Shown here piece by piece: positions 13,650 to 26,447 of a DNA stretch of 64,000 nucleotides. The position numbers and the translations under genes are program-made. The notes under the pieces are model-generated. The model was given only the letters and a program-made list of their open reading frames with translations. It was not told where the DNA came from and made no database searches. This DNA is from Tetrahymena thermophila SB210 (lineage: Eukaryota; Ciliophora; Oligohymenophorea; Hymenostomatida; Tetrahymenidae). Each line of letters opens with the position of its first letter. Positions within the stretch are counted from its first letter, which is position 1. The stretch lies in assembly GCF_000189635.1 (NCBI RefSeq), contig NW_002475930.1, positions 62,001 to 126,000 on the forward strand. Reading direction: 5' to 3'.

Positions 13650-16600
13650 TCAAATACTGATTCCATACTCTTTGCATAGATTTTTGTAGCAACACTCATA
13701 GTAGTCTCTTTCACAAGCAACTTCTGCATAATTCATTTTAGCTTCAATTGCAGCACTTTCTGCATATTCTAATTCAGATTGAAGTTAGTTCTTTTCTTGT
13801 TAGAACAACTCTTCGCTTGAATTAATCTTTAGATTTAGTTATTTAATTTCAACATTTAAGGCATTTATTTGTTTGTTTAGCTCATAAACTACTTACTCTT
13901 GTTCTAAATTCATGTCTTATATTTGATCTTTAAGTTGATTAATTTGGTTTTCTTTTTCTTCTAATTGAGATTAGAATAATTCTATTTATTTCACATCTAC
14001 TCCTTCATTTTGGGCTAATTTCTTTTGAATTTATTTTTTTTCTTCTTCCTTTTAAGCTATCTTTTCTTTTAAATTGGCTATATCACTATCATTTTGTTTA
14101 ATTATAGCCTCTTCTTTAGATAAACTCAACTATAGAGCCTAGATTTACTTATTCAGATTCTATTTCATTTCGTTTTCTTAACTCTTTTAAGACTCAATTT
14201 ATTATGTTAAGCGGTTAACTTGTTCTTATTTTTCTTAAATCTCATTCTTTTATTTTTCAAGATTTTGCTTAAGTTAGCTGATTTCACTCTTCAAACCTTC
14301 AGTCTCGCTTAAAATTTATTTTTTTTCTTGCTTTATTTTTTCTAAAGCTTCATTTTTTTTGGTCAAAGTCTCTTCAGATTGTTAAATCTTAGTTTCTAAA
14401 TTAGAGAGCTTGGTTCTTAACTCTTTGCTTTCTTCAAATAATTGTTATTCCTTGACAGTCATTTCCTTAATCTTTTATTCCATGTCACAGTTTTAAGCTG
14501 AATAATAAATAAAAAATTTAATTAAAACTCAATTTTAGTTTTAATTTTATGGAAGTAATTGTAAACAAGATAATAAAATAGTTTATTTTAAGTAAATTTT
14601 ATTTAAAAAAAATAAATATTTAAAAGCATATTCAAAACTTAAAGTGATTAATTTTTTGATAACTTAAAATAATTAATTTTTTACCTGTTAGAGAAGCTAT
14701 TTCATCTGATAATTAGTTTTGTGAAGATTTTTCATTGATGACTTGTTCTTTAAGGCTTTTATTTTAATTTTTTTCTGAAGTAAGTTATTCATTTTTTTCA
14801 TTAAGTTGTGCCTCTGATTACTCAATTAATTGCTTTAAGTGACTAATTTATTACTATAAATTTTATTCCTTCTTTAATTATGACTCAGTTTCATGCTTAT
14901 TTTAATCAACAGCACTTTAAAGGTTTTAATTTTATTATTATAATTCTGTATTTTTTGCATTCAATTATTTTATTTCTTGTAGTTTAGCTGTCAGAGTATC
15001 TTAAAGATGAGATATTTCTGCCTTGCTCTTCTCTGTTAATTCAAGAATCTGCTTGTCACTTTACTCTGTAAGGGATGAAGTAGCATTTTTAATTTGGCTT
15101 TTCAAATTCTCTATGTTAGCTTCTTTTTCTTTTAATTTAATTGCTGAGGATTCTATCTCTGCCTTAAACTAATCAATTTCTTTTTCATTTTAAATAATCA
15201 AATTGGTCTTCTCCTAAATTTTTTTTTCCTATTCAGTAATAATTTCACTAAAAGCACTGATTTCTGCATTCTTTTCTGCTATTTCTTATTCATATTTTTC
15301 ATTTAGTTGCTCTACTTTTTCAAATTCACTTCTTATTTTCTCAAACTCAGCCTTTACATCCATAGTCTCATCTGAGTCTGAATTCATAGAAAATGATGAA
15401 CTGCTTCTTCTATCTCTTATCATCTTTTTCAATTCTTGATTGAAGCTATCAGCAGCTTACTTCTTTTGATGCTTTTGAAATTAATTAAAAATTATCATTT
15501 AATAAATAAAATGTTTTTCTTAATTGAAAATTAATTACGAATTTTTCTTCATAAATTTTAAGACGATCTATTTCTGCTAGCAGTTAGCTGTTTTCTTCTT
15601 TATGCTTTTTGTTAAATTCGAATATTTAAGCTTCATATTCTTGAATTTTTGTTTCTAATTATTCCTGCTTTTCTATAATTTAATCTTCTAGTTTCTTTAT
15701 TTGTTCTTCTTTAGCTTTGATAGCTTCATTTGCCTCTTAGGATTTACCTTCCTGACTGTTGTTGTGTTTTTGTAGCTATTCAATTTGCTCGTTTAATTCA
15801 TCAATCTGCTTTTACATTGATTGCTCCTATTGTAAAATCATATTTTCATATTGTTGTTTTGTTGTAGATAGAATTTTTTCGTGATATGACTAAGTTTCAT
15901 CCATTTAAGCTTCCAACTCTTTAATTTTCTATTGATATTTCAATTCAATTTTATCAGATTATGTTTTCTATCCTTTTGAAATAGATTGCTTCTCTTCCTC
16001 AAGAGATTAGGCTTGAAGCTCAGCGTTTTTTAGCTTTTCCTCACATTGGCGGAGCTCTTAAAGCAACTCCTTTTCATTGTTTCTAAATTAGCTATCGATT
16101 TCGTGCATCTTTTCTTCATAACTTTTAATAACTTCTCTTTCTTTTTCTATGATTGCTTCTTCTTTTAAGCTTTACTCCTAGGTTAACTAGTCTTAGAATT
16201 TTTACTACTACTTCTCAACTTCCTATCTTAAATTCTCAAGCTATTCATCCTTCTATTAAAGAGTAACCTTGATCTATTTAAGTTCTTCTTCTAGCAATTC
16301 AGCTTTCTTTAAAAAACATCTAATTCAATAAATTAATAAAAACAAAATAAATGCAAATACATTATTTTCTGATTAAACAGATCTTAATTGATCTCTCATT
16401 TGCTAATTTTCATAATCATTATCTTTTAAACTCCTTTCAAGGCTTTGATTTAATTCCTATAATTCTTCAATTTGTTTAACTTTCTGCTAAAGTTCATTTG
16501 TTTTTTCTACTATAGAGTCTATTGCTCCTTTCTTTAACTTCTCAATTTCCTCTTCTTATTTTTTATTATCATTTTAGAGATTCTAAAAATTTCTAAATAA

Positions 16601-17173
16601 TTCCTATATTTTTAACGCATAAAAATAAGTAAGTAAGTAATTAATACATTAATTGCTTAGATTAAATTATAATTTTTTGTACTTGGTAAGTAGGTGCCTC
16701 AGACATTTCTAACATGGCAAGCATTTCAGGAGAAGGTTTCATCAAATTAAGCTTTTCAATTTCTTTCTTTAAATTATTGATTATAGTTTGATTCTCATCA
16801 GATTTCTTATCTTTGCTGCTTTTGTTTAGTTCTATATTGAGCTTTCTCACCTTATCTTCTAATTCAGACCTTTCTTTGATTAAAGACTCTTTTTCAATTT
16901 TCTCTTTCTCAGCATCTAATTTATATTTTGATACCTCCTTCTATGCCTTTTTATCATTCATAGCTGCCTTCCTTTCTTGGTCTGCTAACTATTTTTCTAG
17001 TGTTTTCACCTACTTCTTCAGCTATAATTATTTTAATAATTTTTTTGAAATCACATCAATATATCATCATAAACAAATCTATAATAAATGGATTGGTTGA
17101 TTAAAAAAGAAAAAGCAAATCAATAAAACTATTTGTTTTTTACTGAGTCTAAGCTATCATCTTTTCCTATCAT
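13650..17173 (-). CDS. Large coiled-coil protein
   Basis: Predicted 1004 aa from exons 17173-17144, 17021-16683, 16603-16361, 16306-15539, 15471-14685 and 14497-13650. Introns are 122, 79, 54, 67 and 187 nt, and all phases agree. Apart from the short N-terminus (MIGKDDSLDSLKKQVKTLEK) the chain is almost unbroken heptad-like sequence rich in Glu, Lys, Gln and Leu, with few Pro or Gly. That predicts a very long parallel coiled coil of the golgin, centrosomal or basal-body-linker type. A Ser/Asp-rich break lies near residues 490-500 (RRSSSSFSMNSDSDE). The C-terminus leaves the coil and is Cys- and Tyr-rich (ACERDYYECCYKNLCKEYG), which could be a capping or binding motif. The start of exon 5 could be 9 nt shorter, since both acceptors keep the frame. 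Long coiled coils resemble each other by composition, so no specific orthologue is claimed. Confidence 0.9.
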
Positions 17174-19355
17174 CCTAATCTAAGTTTAAAAAGTTAATCT
17201 ATAATTTTGGTGAAAAAATTTCTTTTTATTTTCTTCTCTCCTTTACTCAACTAATAAACACCTATTTACTTCAAAATTTATATTTTGATAATAATTTATC
17301 AATCATTCAATCAATAAATCAATAACTTTGAATAGAACTTTATCTGAAGGAAATGCAATTAAAATTAAAAATGTATCCTTCTTATATCTTGCAAAGTAAT
17401 AAGATTTCAATCCAATACTATTTCTTAACTAATATAATAGCAAGTAAATTTTTATAAATTTATTGATTACTTAAGTTCTCTTCTATTACTCATGAAACAA
17501 TAAATATTGCTTAAGTATCCGTAAACATATGATTCATAATCTTACATTAGCCACACATTTTACTGCTATTACAACAAACTAAATATTATTAATAAAATTA
17601 AAAATTTATATTTACTCTCATATTAATACAATAATACTGGAATTAATATAAATCATATTTATTTTCATGAAACAATAAATTTGATTGTTACTATTAAAAA
17701 TATTTGTATGTTGTAAAAATATCAAATATTTTATAATAAACAAAATTTTAGTCTAATAATCCAAAATAAATTTAAAAGGCAGAGATTAATAAAAAATTAA
17801 CAAATATCTTCTCAATGATATATGCATACTTACTTTCATCATAGACTAAATATTTTTGTTGCAAAAATATCAATTCTTTTATATATAATGAAATTTTAAT
17901 TAATTAATGGTAAAATTTAAAAAACAGAGACTAAAAATAAAAAAAATATCTTCTCAATCATAAATAAATAAATACTTACTTATACATAAAAAAACTAAAT
18001 ATTTACAATTAGTAATTTATAATAATAACTTCTAAATAAAAACTGAAATTAAAGCTTAAAGTTAAAATATTTAATTAAAATTATATTGTTGGATTTACTT
18101 TTGTCACTATCTCAAAATCTTTTTTTAATAAATAAATAAACAAAATTAGATAATAATAAACAATTAGTAAAAAAGTAATTTTTATTAAAAATATCTTTTA
18201 AGTAAATGAAAAGAAGAATATTTTTGTTTTTCATAGAAAATTAACTTAATGATCATTAGTAAATAAATTAATTATTTTATAGAGTAAAAATTATATAATT
18301 GTATTAAAAATAAATCCAAAAAAAAAATGTAAGTTATAAAATTAATTTATTTAATTTAAGATTTCAAATAATAATTTAAACATTTATTTTAATATGATAA
18401 ATTTAAAAAAAAAATCATTAAATATATTATATGAGTTAAATATCAAAAATTAATATTATATATTTCTAATGATTATCATGTAATTTAATTTAGAATAAAT
18501 AAACAATTTAATTCATTTTCAGAAATTTATGTCTTTAAGTCTAATTTAATTAATTAACAGAAATGAATGCAAATTTATATGTCTTTAGATTATTTTTCTC
18601 TTTATTTATTTATAGTTTAATCTATCTCTTTTTAATTGACTTACCTAAAATATTCATTATGAGCTTAATTTTATTAAATTAATTTAAAAAAATTCATTAT
18701 TCCTTTTGCTTGCTTATCAAATTTATGAGTTTTTCTTTTTCCAAATTTTGATCTAAAATTCAAAATATTTATTAAAAATGATATAATCTGTAAAAAACTT
18801 GTAAATTATTTTAATTTAGTCAAAAAACTAAAATTTTGATAATCATAAAGAAATAACATCTTATTCTACTTTAAAATGATCAAACGTTTTTAAAATGATC
18901 TAATTTAAAAAAATAAATTCAAGTAAAAATTTACAAAAATTTTGAGAAGATGATTTTATTTATAATTATTTTATTTTTTAATCAACTAAAATTGACAAAA
19001 TATTTATTTGCTTAAAATATTCTATTCCACGTGTTAATTAAATTTAAATACATAAATATAAAATGAGATTATTATCTATTCTCAAAAATTATTATTTATT
19101 TTTTATTGTATTAACTAACTTATTAGAATATCTATCACTATTTACATAATTAAATCTTATTAGAAATATTATGATCGATCAAGCAAATTCTAGATTAAAT
19201 AAAAAATAATAAAAATAATCCAATTCATTGAAAAACTTTTAATTATAATAATTTGAACAAAAATACAAACAAATAAAAGAAAGAAAAAAAAAATAAATAA
19301 GTAAATAAATAGATAATTTTATACACAGTCAGCTAATAATATTTTTAAAATAATA
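17174..19355. other. Intergenic spacer between divergent genes
   Basis: About 2.2 kb between divergently transcribed genes, so it must contain both promoters. It is extremely AT-rich, and no motif beyond A/T runs stands out. Confidence 0.65.
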
Positions 19356-20246
19356 ATGAAAAGAGTCTCTTTTGTTTTTGTGCTAGCTTTAGCACTGATG
19401 ATTAAATCGATAAGCTTTTAAAATATTTAAAACATTGAAAGTGAAAGTTTTGAGGAAGATTAGATATGTAGACAAATTGATGAGTTTTCTTAGAATAATT
19501 GTAAGAAATGCTTATCATAAGATTAATTGATTTAAATGCAATAATTTTAAAATGCATAAGCAAAAAAATATTCATAAGGTTAATTTTATGATTATAGTAA
19601 CAATATAATAATTGATAGATTATTTGATGGAGCTTTTGATATTATGAGCCATAACCCTTTTTATCATTTGCCTCATGTTACTATTGATGATTTCTACATC
19701 TAGTTTAGCTTACCAAATTTCGAAGATTCAAAATTACTGAATCCATCTATAAGTTTTATGTAGACTGTAGAGATTACTAAAATCGAAGCAATAAACTAAG
19801 TTGGTTCTTAGTAAGCAATTGTTAATTCTGAGTAATCTTATTCTGATTCATCTAATTCAGGCAGCTTTAATTTTGGAGATAACGATGAATTAATAATAAT
19901 TATTTTTATAATAATTGGAATTTTTATTATTCCATACCCATTTTTATACATAATGAGAAAAATGATTTTAGATTACGGATACAATTTACATAACCTGTTC
20001 TTATTTAGCGTATGTACCAGCTTATTTGTGGCAGAGTTATCTATCCAACTTTACTACAAATTTAAGAACTAATTATTTTTGTTTTTAAATCTTTACACAA
20101 TAGGAGCATTAACAGCATCCACAAGTCTACTCTTAGGAAATAGTGAATTTGGAATAAATTTCGTATTACTCTCTACTCTTTTTACTTTTTTAGTTTTATT
20201 TTACTATTTAATAAGAACTGGTTAATTTGATAAATAATCATGGTGA
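19356..20246 (+). CDS. Secretory-pathway membrane protein with four predicted helices
   Basis: Single-exon gene, 296 aa. Residues 1-20 (MKRVSFVFVLALALMIKS...) form a signal peptide. Residues 21-175 are a soluble, Gln/Asn/Ser-rich segment with three Cys (C38, C49, C52), expected in the lumen or outside the cell. Four hydrophobic stretches follow at about 179-199, 212-232, 239-261 and 266-286, joined by very short loops, and a short tail ends at TGA. No enzyme or transporter motif is visible. Compact proteins of this layout are common, lineage-specific membrane proteins in ciliates. It reads straight through with many TAA/TAG Gln codons. Function unknown. Confidence 0.85.
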
Positions 20247-20991
20247 TTATAATTATGAACAACTAAGAGTAATTTAAGTCTTAGGCAACTTAAAAATAGC
20301 TGTGCAAAATATTTGTGTATGCATACATGTTTACTTATTTGTTAGTCCCTTATATTATTTTGGAATTTTACTCTTTAAACTTTTTTAGTTTTTTTTGACC
20401 ATATAACTTGTTAAAATAATTAATTAATATTATGATAAAAGAAATGATTAATTTTGAGTAATTTAAATCTAGGCAGATAGGTTTAAGTTAGAAGTGCAAA
20501 ATACTTCTGAGTATAACAATGCATTCATATTGACTCTTTCGTAAATCACTAATTTTATTTTTGGGACTTATTAAAATTGAATGTTTAATATGTTAATTAT
20601 AATAAAAAATATTACAAAAAAGATCAGAATAGATAAATTAAAAATAATTTTTTTAAGTTTAATCTTACTTAAATTTAATTTATTTTAATTCTTTTAAATT
20701 TATTTTTTAAAGATTTATTTATTTTATTTTAAATTATTTGTTTAAAATTTCTTTGATTATTGATATTTTTATTTTATCATTTATTTTAAATTAGTATTAA
20801 TAAAAGAGATAGATAGATATTATGGCGATGGACTATAAATGACTATAAATCGTGTTAAATATAAAAATAACTTTAAAATTAAATTTAAAGATGTTAAACA
20901 AAATATATTAATTTATTTATAGATATTATATTTTATTTACTTACAATTTTAAATGGTGCAATAATAAATTATTGTTTTTAGGGCTAATATT
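20247..20991. other. Intergenic spacer between convergent genes with a duplicated segment
   Basis: The spacer holds two diverged copies of a ~120-nt segment, starting at 20267 and 20456. Both begin with GAGTAATTTAA and share an ...AAGTGCAAAATA-like block. The rest is A/T-rich without coding signs. Confidence 0.55.
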
Positions 20992-22364
20992 TCAATTTAA
21001 ATCTCTAAGGTATAATACTACATTTTATTAGCCATTAGCTTCAAAGCTTAACTTTGGACGAATGTAAAGATTAAAATAGCAGCTTGAATATTCATCAAGG
21101 TTTTCCTTCCTTAAACTATCTTCTAGATCTTTGTTTTCTACTACTGTTGAAATAGTTTAGTAATTTACATCTTGAAATGTAATTCTTAAGGGATATTCAT
21201 TAAGATAAGCAACTTCAATTAACATTTCAGTAAGAACTATCTCGTCAAAAAATCCCTTCATGTAATTCAGTTCGTTGATAGTAGAAAAGAATATCTGATC
21301 TCTTACAAATTCTAATTGATTTAGATCACTTGGGCTGATAAACACAGGATTTATCTCATATCTAGAAAAACCTATACTTTATAATTGAATTTCAGCTTAT
21401 TATTCAGCAAAAGAGGCAGAAATTTAACTCTAAGTTGAAAGCTAATTCTAAATATTTTGATAATCTATTTTGTAATTCATTAGGAGTATAACTTACTTAG
21501 CTTTTAATTAACTAAATTCATCAGAATTTCCCCATACTTTAGCTTTGAAAGACTATGAATTTCTATCAACTAAATGCAAATATGCAAAACAGTTTTATTC
21601 AGGATATTAAAAATTATCCAACTTTTGAATAGAATAATATTTCAAAACGCCTAAAATGTTATAGACTTTATGTACAATGTGTCTTTTTAAATCATATTAT
21701 ATTTCATGTAAATTAGATAACTGCAAGTTTGGATAAGACTTTATCTAGTCTGATTTCAAAGTTTAATTTTAATGCATATGAATAAGCCTTGGAGCTCCTT
21801 TTATAGTCTTTGCCTGTGAATATTACCTAATAAAAATATCATTCAAAAACAAATTAAAAACAAAGTCAATTAAATTTACTTAAATTCAAAAATGTCAGCC
21901 ATTTCAATCAATTATATTTCAAAAGCATATACTTAATCAGGCTATAGATTCTATGATATGAAATCAAAACTTACATCAGGGACTTATTATGTATAAAGAA
22001 TTAGATTTAAAACTTATAATTCTCCTTCCTCATTAATTACTAATAAGTTTAAAATCTGATAAATATCTTTCTCAATTACTCCTATAACTCTTATAAAGCG
22101 TGCCTTTAAATAAAGCAAATTTGATTCGCCATTGGTTTATTTAACACTCTTATTCTAACCTATCAAAAAAATCTAATTTTATGGATCTATCAAAGAGCCT
22201 GGCTCATCAATATCAAAAATATAGAATGAGCAACATTAGCATTACTCAATTTGTTTTAAGCACTATTCAGAATATCCATTTTAAATATCTTGCTTTTTAT
22301 TCTAAACAGGGTTTTATGAAAATTGCATATAGTTTCTACCAGCGTAATGATATGTTTGATACAT
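20992..22364 (-). CDS. OB-fold protein, RPA70-like
   Basis: Predicted 439 aa in two exons, 22364-21880 and 21826-20992, with a 53-nt phase-2 intron. An in-frame TGA just downstream of a false intron candidate shows that the first exon reads continuously through 21880. Residues ~205-320 resemble the second ssDNA-binding OB fold of replication protein A large subunit: an LSNLHEIQYDLKRHIVHKV lead-in, then strands ending in YLHLVDRNSQSFKAKVWG and a VILLMNYKIDYQ strand. The N-terminal ~200 residues look like another OB fold, with a Cys-rich patch near residue 35-47 (CLKQIEQCQCC). The protein is shorter than a full RPA1 and shows no C-terminal zinc ribbon. A role in single-stranded DNA binding (replication, repair, meiosis or telomere) is inferred from the fold only; the family call is moderate. 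Confidence 0.72.
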
Positions 22365-23103
22365 TTTTATTATTTATTTATTTCTAAAAAATTTTATTAA
22401 ATAATTTAAAAAATTTTTAGTTGTTAAAAATTTGTAAATAATTAAATTTTTTTTGTTTAAGCGCTAAACTAATCAGAATCATTCATCTTAGAAAAAAAAT
22501 ATAAAACACAAAATCTAGTTTTTTAAGCTAAAAATAGGTCTACTTCATCCATCAATATGAATGAATGTATTAAAGTTTTTATGAAAATTTACTTTAAATT
22601 TATTAAAAATATTCTAAATTTTATTAATTTTCTAAATTATTAAAATAGTTTAGTTAATGCATTATTCATTCATTCATTTTTAATGATAAAAAATTTTCTT
22701 TTCACTAATAATTATTTTTATCTGTCTGTATAAATAAATTATCTTAAATTATTTTTATTTGTTTAATAAATTATTTTTGTTTGTTTAAAAAACTATCTTA
22801 AATCTATATTTGTTTGAATTTATTTTTAACACATTACTTAAAACTATATATTTGAAAAATAAAGTCTTTAATTTTAATAATTATTTTTTTTTAAATTAAA
22901 ATATTTTTGAAAGTAATTTTCTGAATAAATAATTTTATATAGAAATGAGAATCTAATTTTGTATGGATTTATAAATTATTAATTATTATTAGATTGTTAA
23001 TAAATATGTTAATAAAATACAATATTTATATTTATTTATTTTTAATTAATTACTTTTTTAAAATTTATAATTTATTTATTTAAATTAAATAATTATGTCA
23101 AAA
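22365..23103. other. Intergenic spacer
   Basis: Promoter side of the OB-fold gene and 3' flank of the B-box gene, both on the minus strand. AT-rich with A/T runs; nothing else is seen. Confidence 0.65.
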
Positions 23104-25830
23104 TCATTTTATATATTAAATTACACCATTTGGAAAAATCACCAAAATAAATTCAAAGTGATTGATAATTGCTATAGGGCATATGTCAAATAATTTATAG
23201 TTATTGTGCTAGAGTAAATCATTTTATTATTATGGATTAAGAATTTGATTTTGGAAATTTCTTCTAGCTTATTGATTACCAAAATTTAAATAATTGAGTG
23301 TATCAACTTCTCTTCTTTGTTAAATTCCAATCGAATTGAAAAGCTAATTATTAAACTAATTTTCATTTAAAGAGCTTTATTATTAATTTTATTGAAAATA
23401 CTCAAAAGGAGTTGATTAATTGTTATTTGTTTAGTTTTATTGAAATTACAAAAGAGATTCTTCCCAAATCTGAGAAAATGTGGGTATATTTTATTTTGGG
23501 TTATTATTTTATGGATACACTTGCTTAATTTCCTTTTTTTGTTTTGAAGATCTTTATGATGGAATTTATGAATTCCTTTCTTTTTACTTTGAAGCTATGC
23601 TTAACTGAGACTAGCTTAGAAGATCATCATTTTATATGTCTTAATTATTTTAGTTCAAAGACAAATTTTGAGATCTCATACATTTTCTATCTTCTTCACT
23701 CTGATTTATTTGGCTTTCAATCAAACTATTTGAATAAATTTAGTTGTTATTTATGTTATTTTGATTAGCAGATGTTTGCATATTTTAATTACTGTTTTCT
23801 ATATTTAAACCTCTGTTATAGTTTTAAAGCAACTCCTAGGCTTGATAACTTCCAGATGTATTTGTTTAGTTATTGCTGTGATTAAGCTAGTTTTATTATA
23901 AGCTTAATTAATTTTGCTAAAGATATGCAGAAATACTAAATTTAGTATGCAAGGATATAGTTTTAATCCTCTTCTTTTATATAAAATCATAGAAAAAAAT
24001 AGAATTGTTATGATAAAAAGGTATAGCTGACTAGTTGTAAAATAAATCAAAAAAATCAATGAGCCTATGATGCATTTTAACTTCGAGTTATCCATCGTAA
24101 TCTCTCTGCAAATATGTTTCATTCCTATCACCTTATATGACTATTAACGTTAATTACTAATCATCTATAATATTTTCTTCATCAGAATCATCTATCTAAT
24201 ACTTATTATTTAGCTTCTTACTATTCACATTAAATGCATCTTTTATTCTCACAGAAGTGCTGAATTTATAATTCAATCCAATATTGTGAACAAAATTTTT
24301 TCTCTTAATGTATTTATTTCCTATGAAATCCCAAAGTCCATATGATCCATCTATTAAATTTAGGGCTATCAAATATTTATAAAATACACCATCATATTTG
24401 ACATTGTACAGCATAGTGCAGCTATATATTCCTTCAAAAGGTACATCAAACTCAATATCGCTTTTGTATTTTGAAATTACCTTTCCAGTTAAGCTATTCA
24501 ATATCAAAATACCTTATTCCTCTTATACAATAGCTATTAGCTATGAGTTTTTCACTTCAAAAATGTCTCTGATTTCGTAACCGCGTTTTTCAGCATATAT
24601 TCTCCTTTTTTAAATTTTCCTATTCTAAATTTTCAAAGTTAAAACCTCATAAAAAACTTCAAATGTGATCACACCAGGAAGGAGCTAAGTGTCAAGAAAT
24701 TCTCTGCTCACTAATATTGCCATCTTTTCTTAGCTGAGCTTTATTATTTTGATAATCTAAACATTCCCAGTAAATTTAGTATGGTAAAGAATCTTTCTAT
24801 TTACGAAGTCATAATAGTAAACAGAATTAGTATTACAAAATACCAAAATGTTAGAATTATATTTTGAAATTGAAGTAATTTTTCTTTCATTTTGCATTTC
24901 ACTAGAAATATCAGAATCAGATAGCCATAATTCTAAATAATCATCATCCTCATCATCGTCTTCATATTGATCATCATCATCCTCTTCATTATTCTCTTAG
25001 TTACCTTCAGGTTCTTCATCTTGTGCTTATTGAATAATTCCATTGAAATTTTAATTATTTTATTGATTTAAAATATTAGCATCTACTTGAGGTAATTCAT
25101 TTTAGCTTAATACATTATTGCTTTGATTCTAATTTTATTGATCTCCTTGCTATTAGTTATCACCCATATGAGCATTTTAATGAGATTAATTTTCATGCTT
25201 TTAAACTATGTCAAAAAAATTATCTTATCTAATAAGATATCCAATAAGATTCTAAATGTTGTATTCTTTTCTTTCAATCTGATTTAAGAGATTTTAAGCA
25301 GTATCTTGAATTTTTTAATAATTTATCTCTTTGCTAAACAGAGGAGTTGTAAATAATTTATTAGTATCATAATGAGGATCACAAAAATCTTTCAAAAATT
25401 TGTGTTTATCTTCCTTGCATCTTAAATTTACTTCTTCAAAGTGAGCTTAGATATCCTTCATTTCGTTTTCTTCATATTTATCAATAGATTTTTGAATTTT
25501 ATAAATCACTCTTTTCATCTACTGAATTCGTTCTGTGAATGTTTATTTGCGTTGATTAAATAATTCATATTCTCTTTCTAATATTGTCTACTAATAGCTA
25601 TCTAGGGATTAAACATACTCAGAGTGATTCTAATGATATCTATAGCATTTTGGACATAAATATTTATTCTCAGAACAAAAACATGAAAGGCAAACAAATT
25701 CTACTTTACTTTTATGCTATTTGCACATAATTTCTTCATTTACACTTTATTTGTTTTAACTAAAAATGTTATCTAAATTATCATCTTTAAATATACTTCC
25801 ATCAGATCCTAAATGATTTTATTCTTCCAT
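23104..25830 (-). CDS. B-box zinc-finger protein with acidic and Q/N-rich regions
   Basis: Predicted 908 aa without introns, start ATG at 25830, stop TGA at 23104. Residues 36-69 carry a B-box: C36-x2-H39-x7-C47-x2-C50 then C59-x2-C62-x3-H66-x2-H69. A helical, coiled-coil-like segment (residues ~80-200) follows, as in TRIM-type proteins. Then come a Gln/Asn linker and a strongly acidic stretch (EEDDDDQYEDDDEDDDYLE). About 300 residues of short beta strands, probably a propeller, follow (SKYNSNILVFCNTNSVYYY; SAIPFYHNNSIFFYDFIQKK). A Gln/Asn-rich region and a last hydrophobic strand block close the protein. B-boxes mediate protein contacts; no RING domain is visible, so E3 activity is not implied. 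Many TAA/TAG codons split this gene into short pieces under the standard code. Confidence 0.9.
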
Positions 25831-26447
25831 TTATTTTCTTATTCTACTTTAATTTATTTTACTTTGAATAAAAATCTGATTATTATTATTCACTCACTCA
25901 CTAATTAATTAATTTTAAAGCTAAATTGTTGTGCAAAAAATAAAAAAATTTGTTGGTATCATAAAAAATATATTTTTAAATTTAAATAAATATTTCTATT
26001 TTCAGAAAAAAAATAGCAAGATTGTTAGAATTTATTTAATAATAAAATTAAAAATTTAATATATTTCTCACTTTCACTCAAAAAATTTTAGCACAAAAAT
26101 AGTAAAAATAAAAAATATCATCAGAAAAAATAAATCTAACATTAAAAAATAAGCTAATTAGAAAAATAAGAAACAATATTAAATCTTTGTTTATAAATAT
26201 CCTTAACATTTTTTTTGTAAATAAAAAATTAATCATAATAAATTGAAATTATAAAAAAACTTACAAATTTAAAATGGAAATTTGAAAAAATAAATTTACT
26301 AACTTGTTTGAATCAAAAAATTGTATTTACTCAAATATAAAAAAAAAACAAATTTTATTCCACTTATAAAAATTAAAAGTCATATATTGCTAAAATTAAA
26401 ACATTTAAACTTATTGATTTAATATATTTGCAAACATTTATTTATTT
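25831..26447. other. Intergenic spacer
   Basis: Lies between two minus-strand genes and should hold the B-box gene promoter. A/T runs only. Confidence 0.65.

Noticed and set aside
21938-21970. A 24-33-nt intron in the OB-fold gene
   Set aside because: The sequence reads through in frame without TGA, and the encoded residues fit, so no intron is needed.
23232-24062. Plus-strand open frame that looked like a multi-helix membrane protein
   Set aside because: It needs two frame jumps near its start and lies fully inside the continuous 908-codon minus-strand B-box gene. It is the hydrophobic antisense shadow of that gene.
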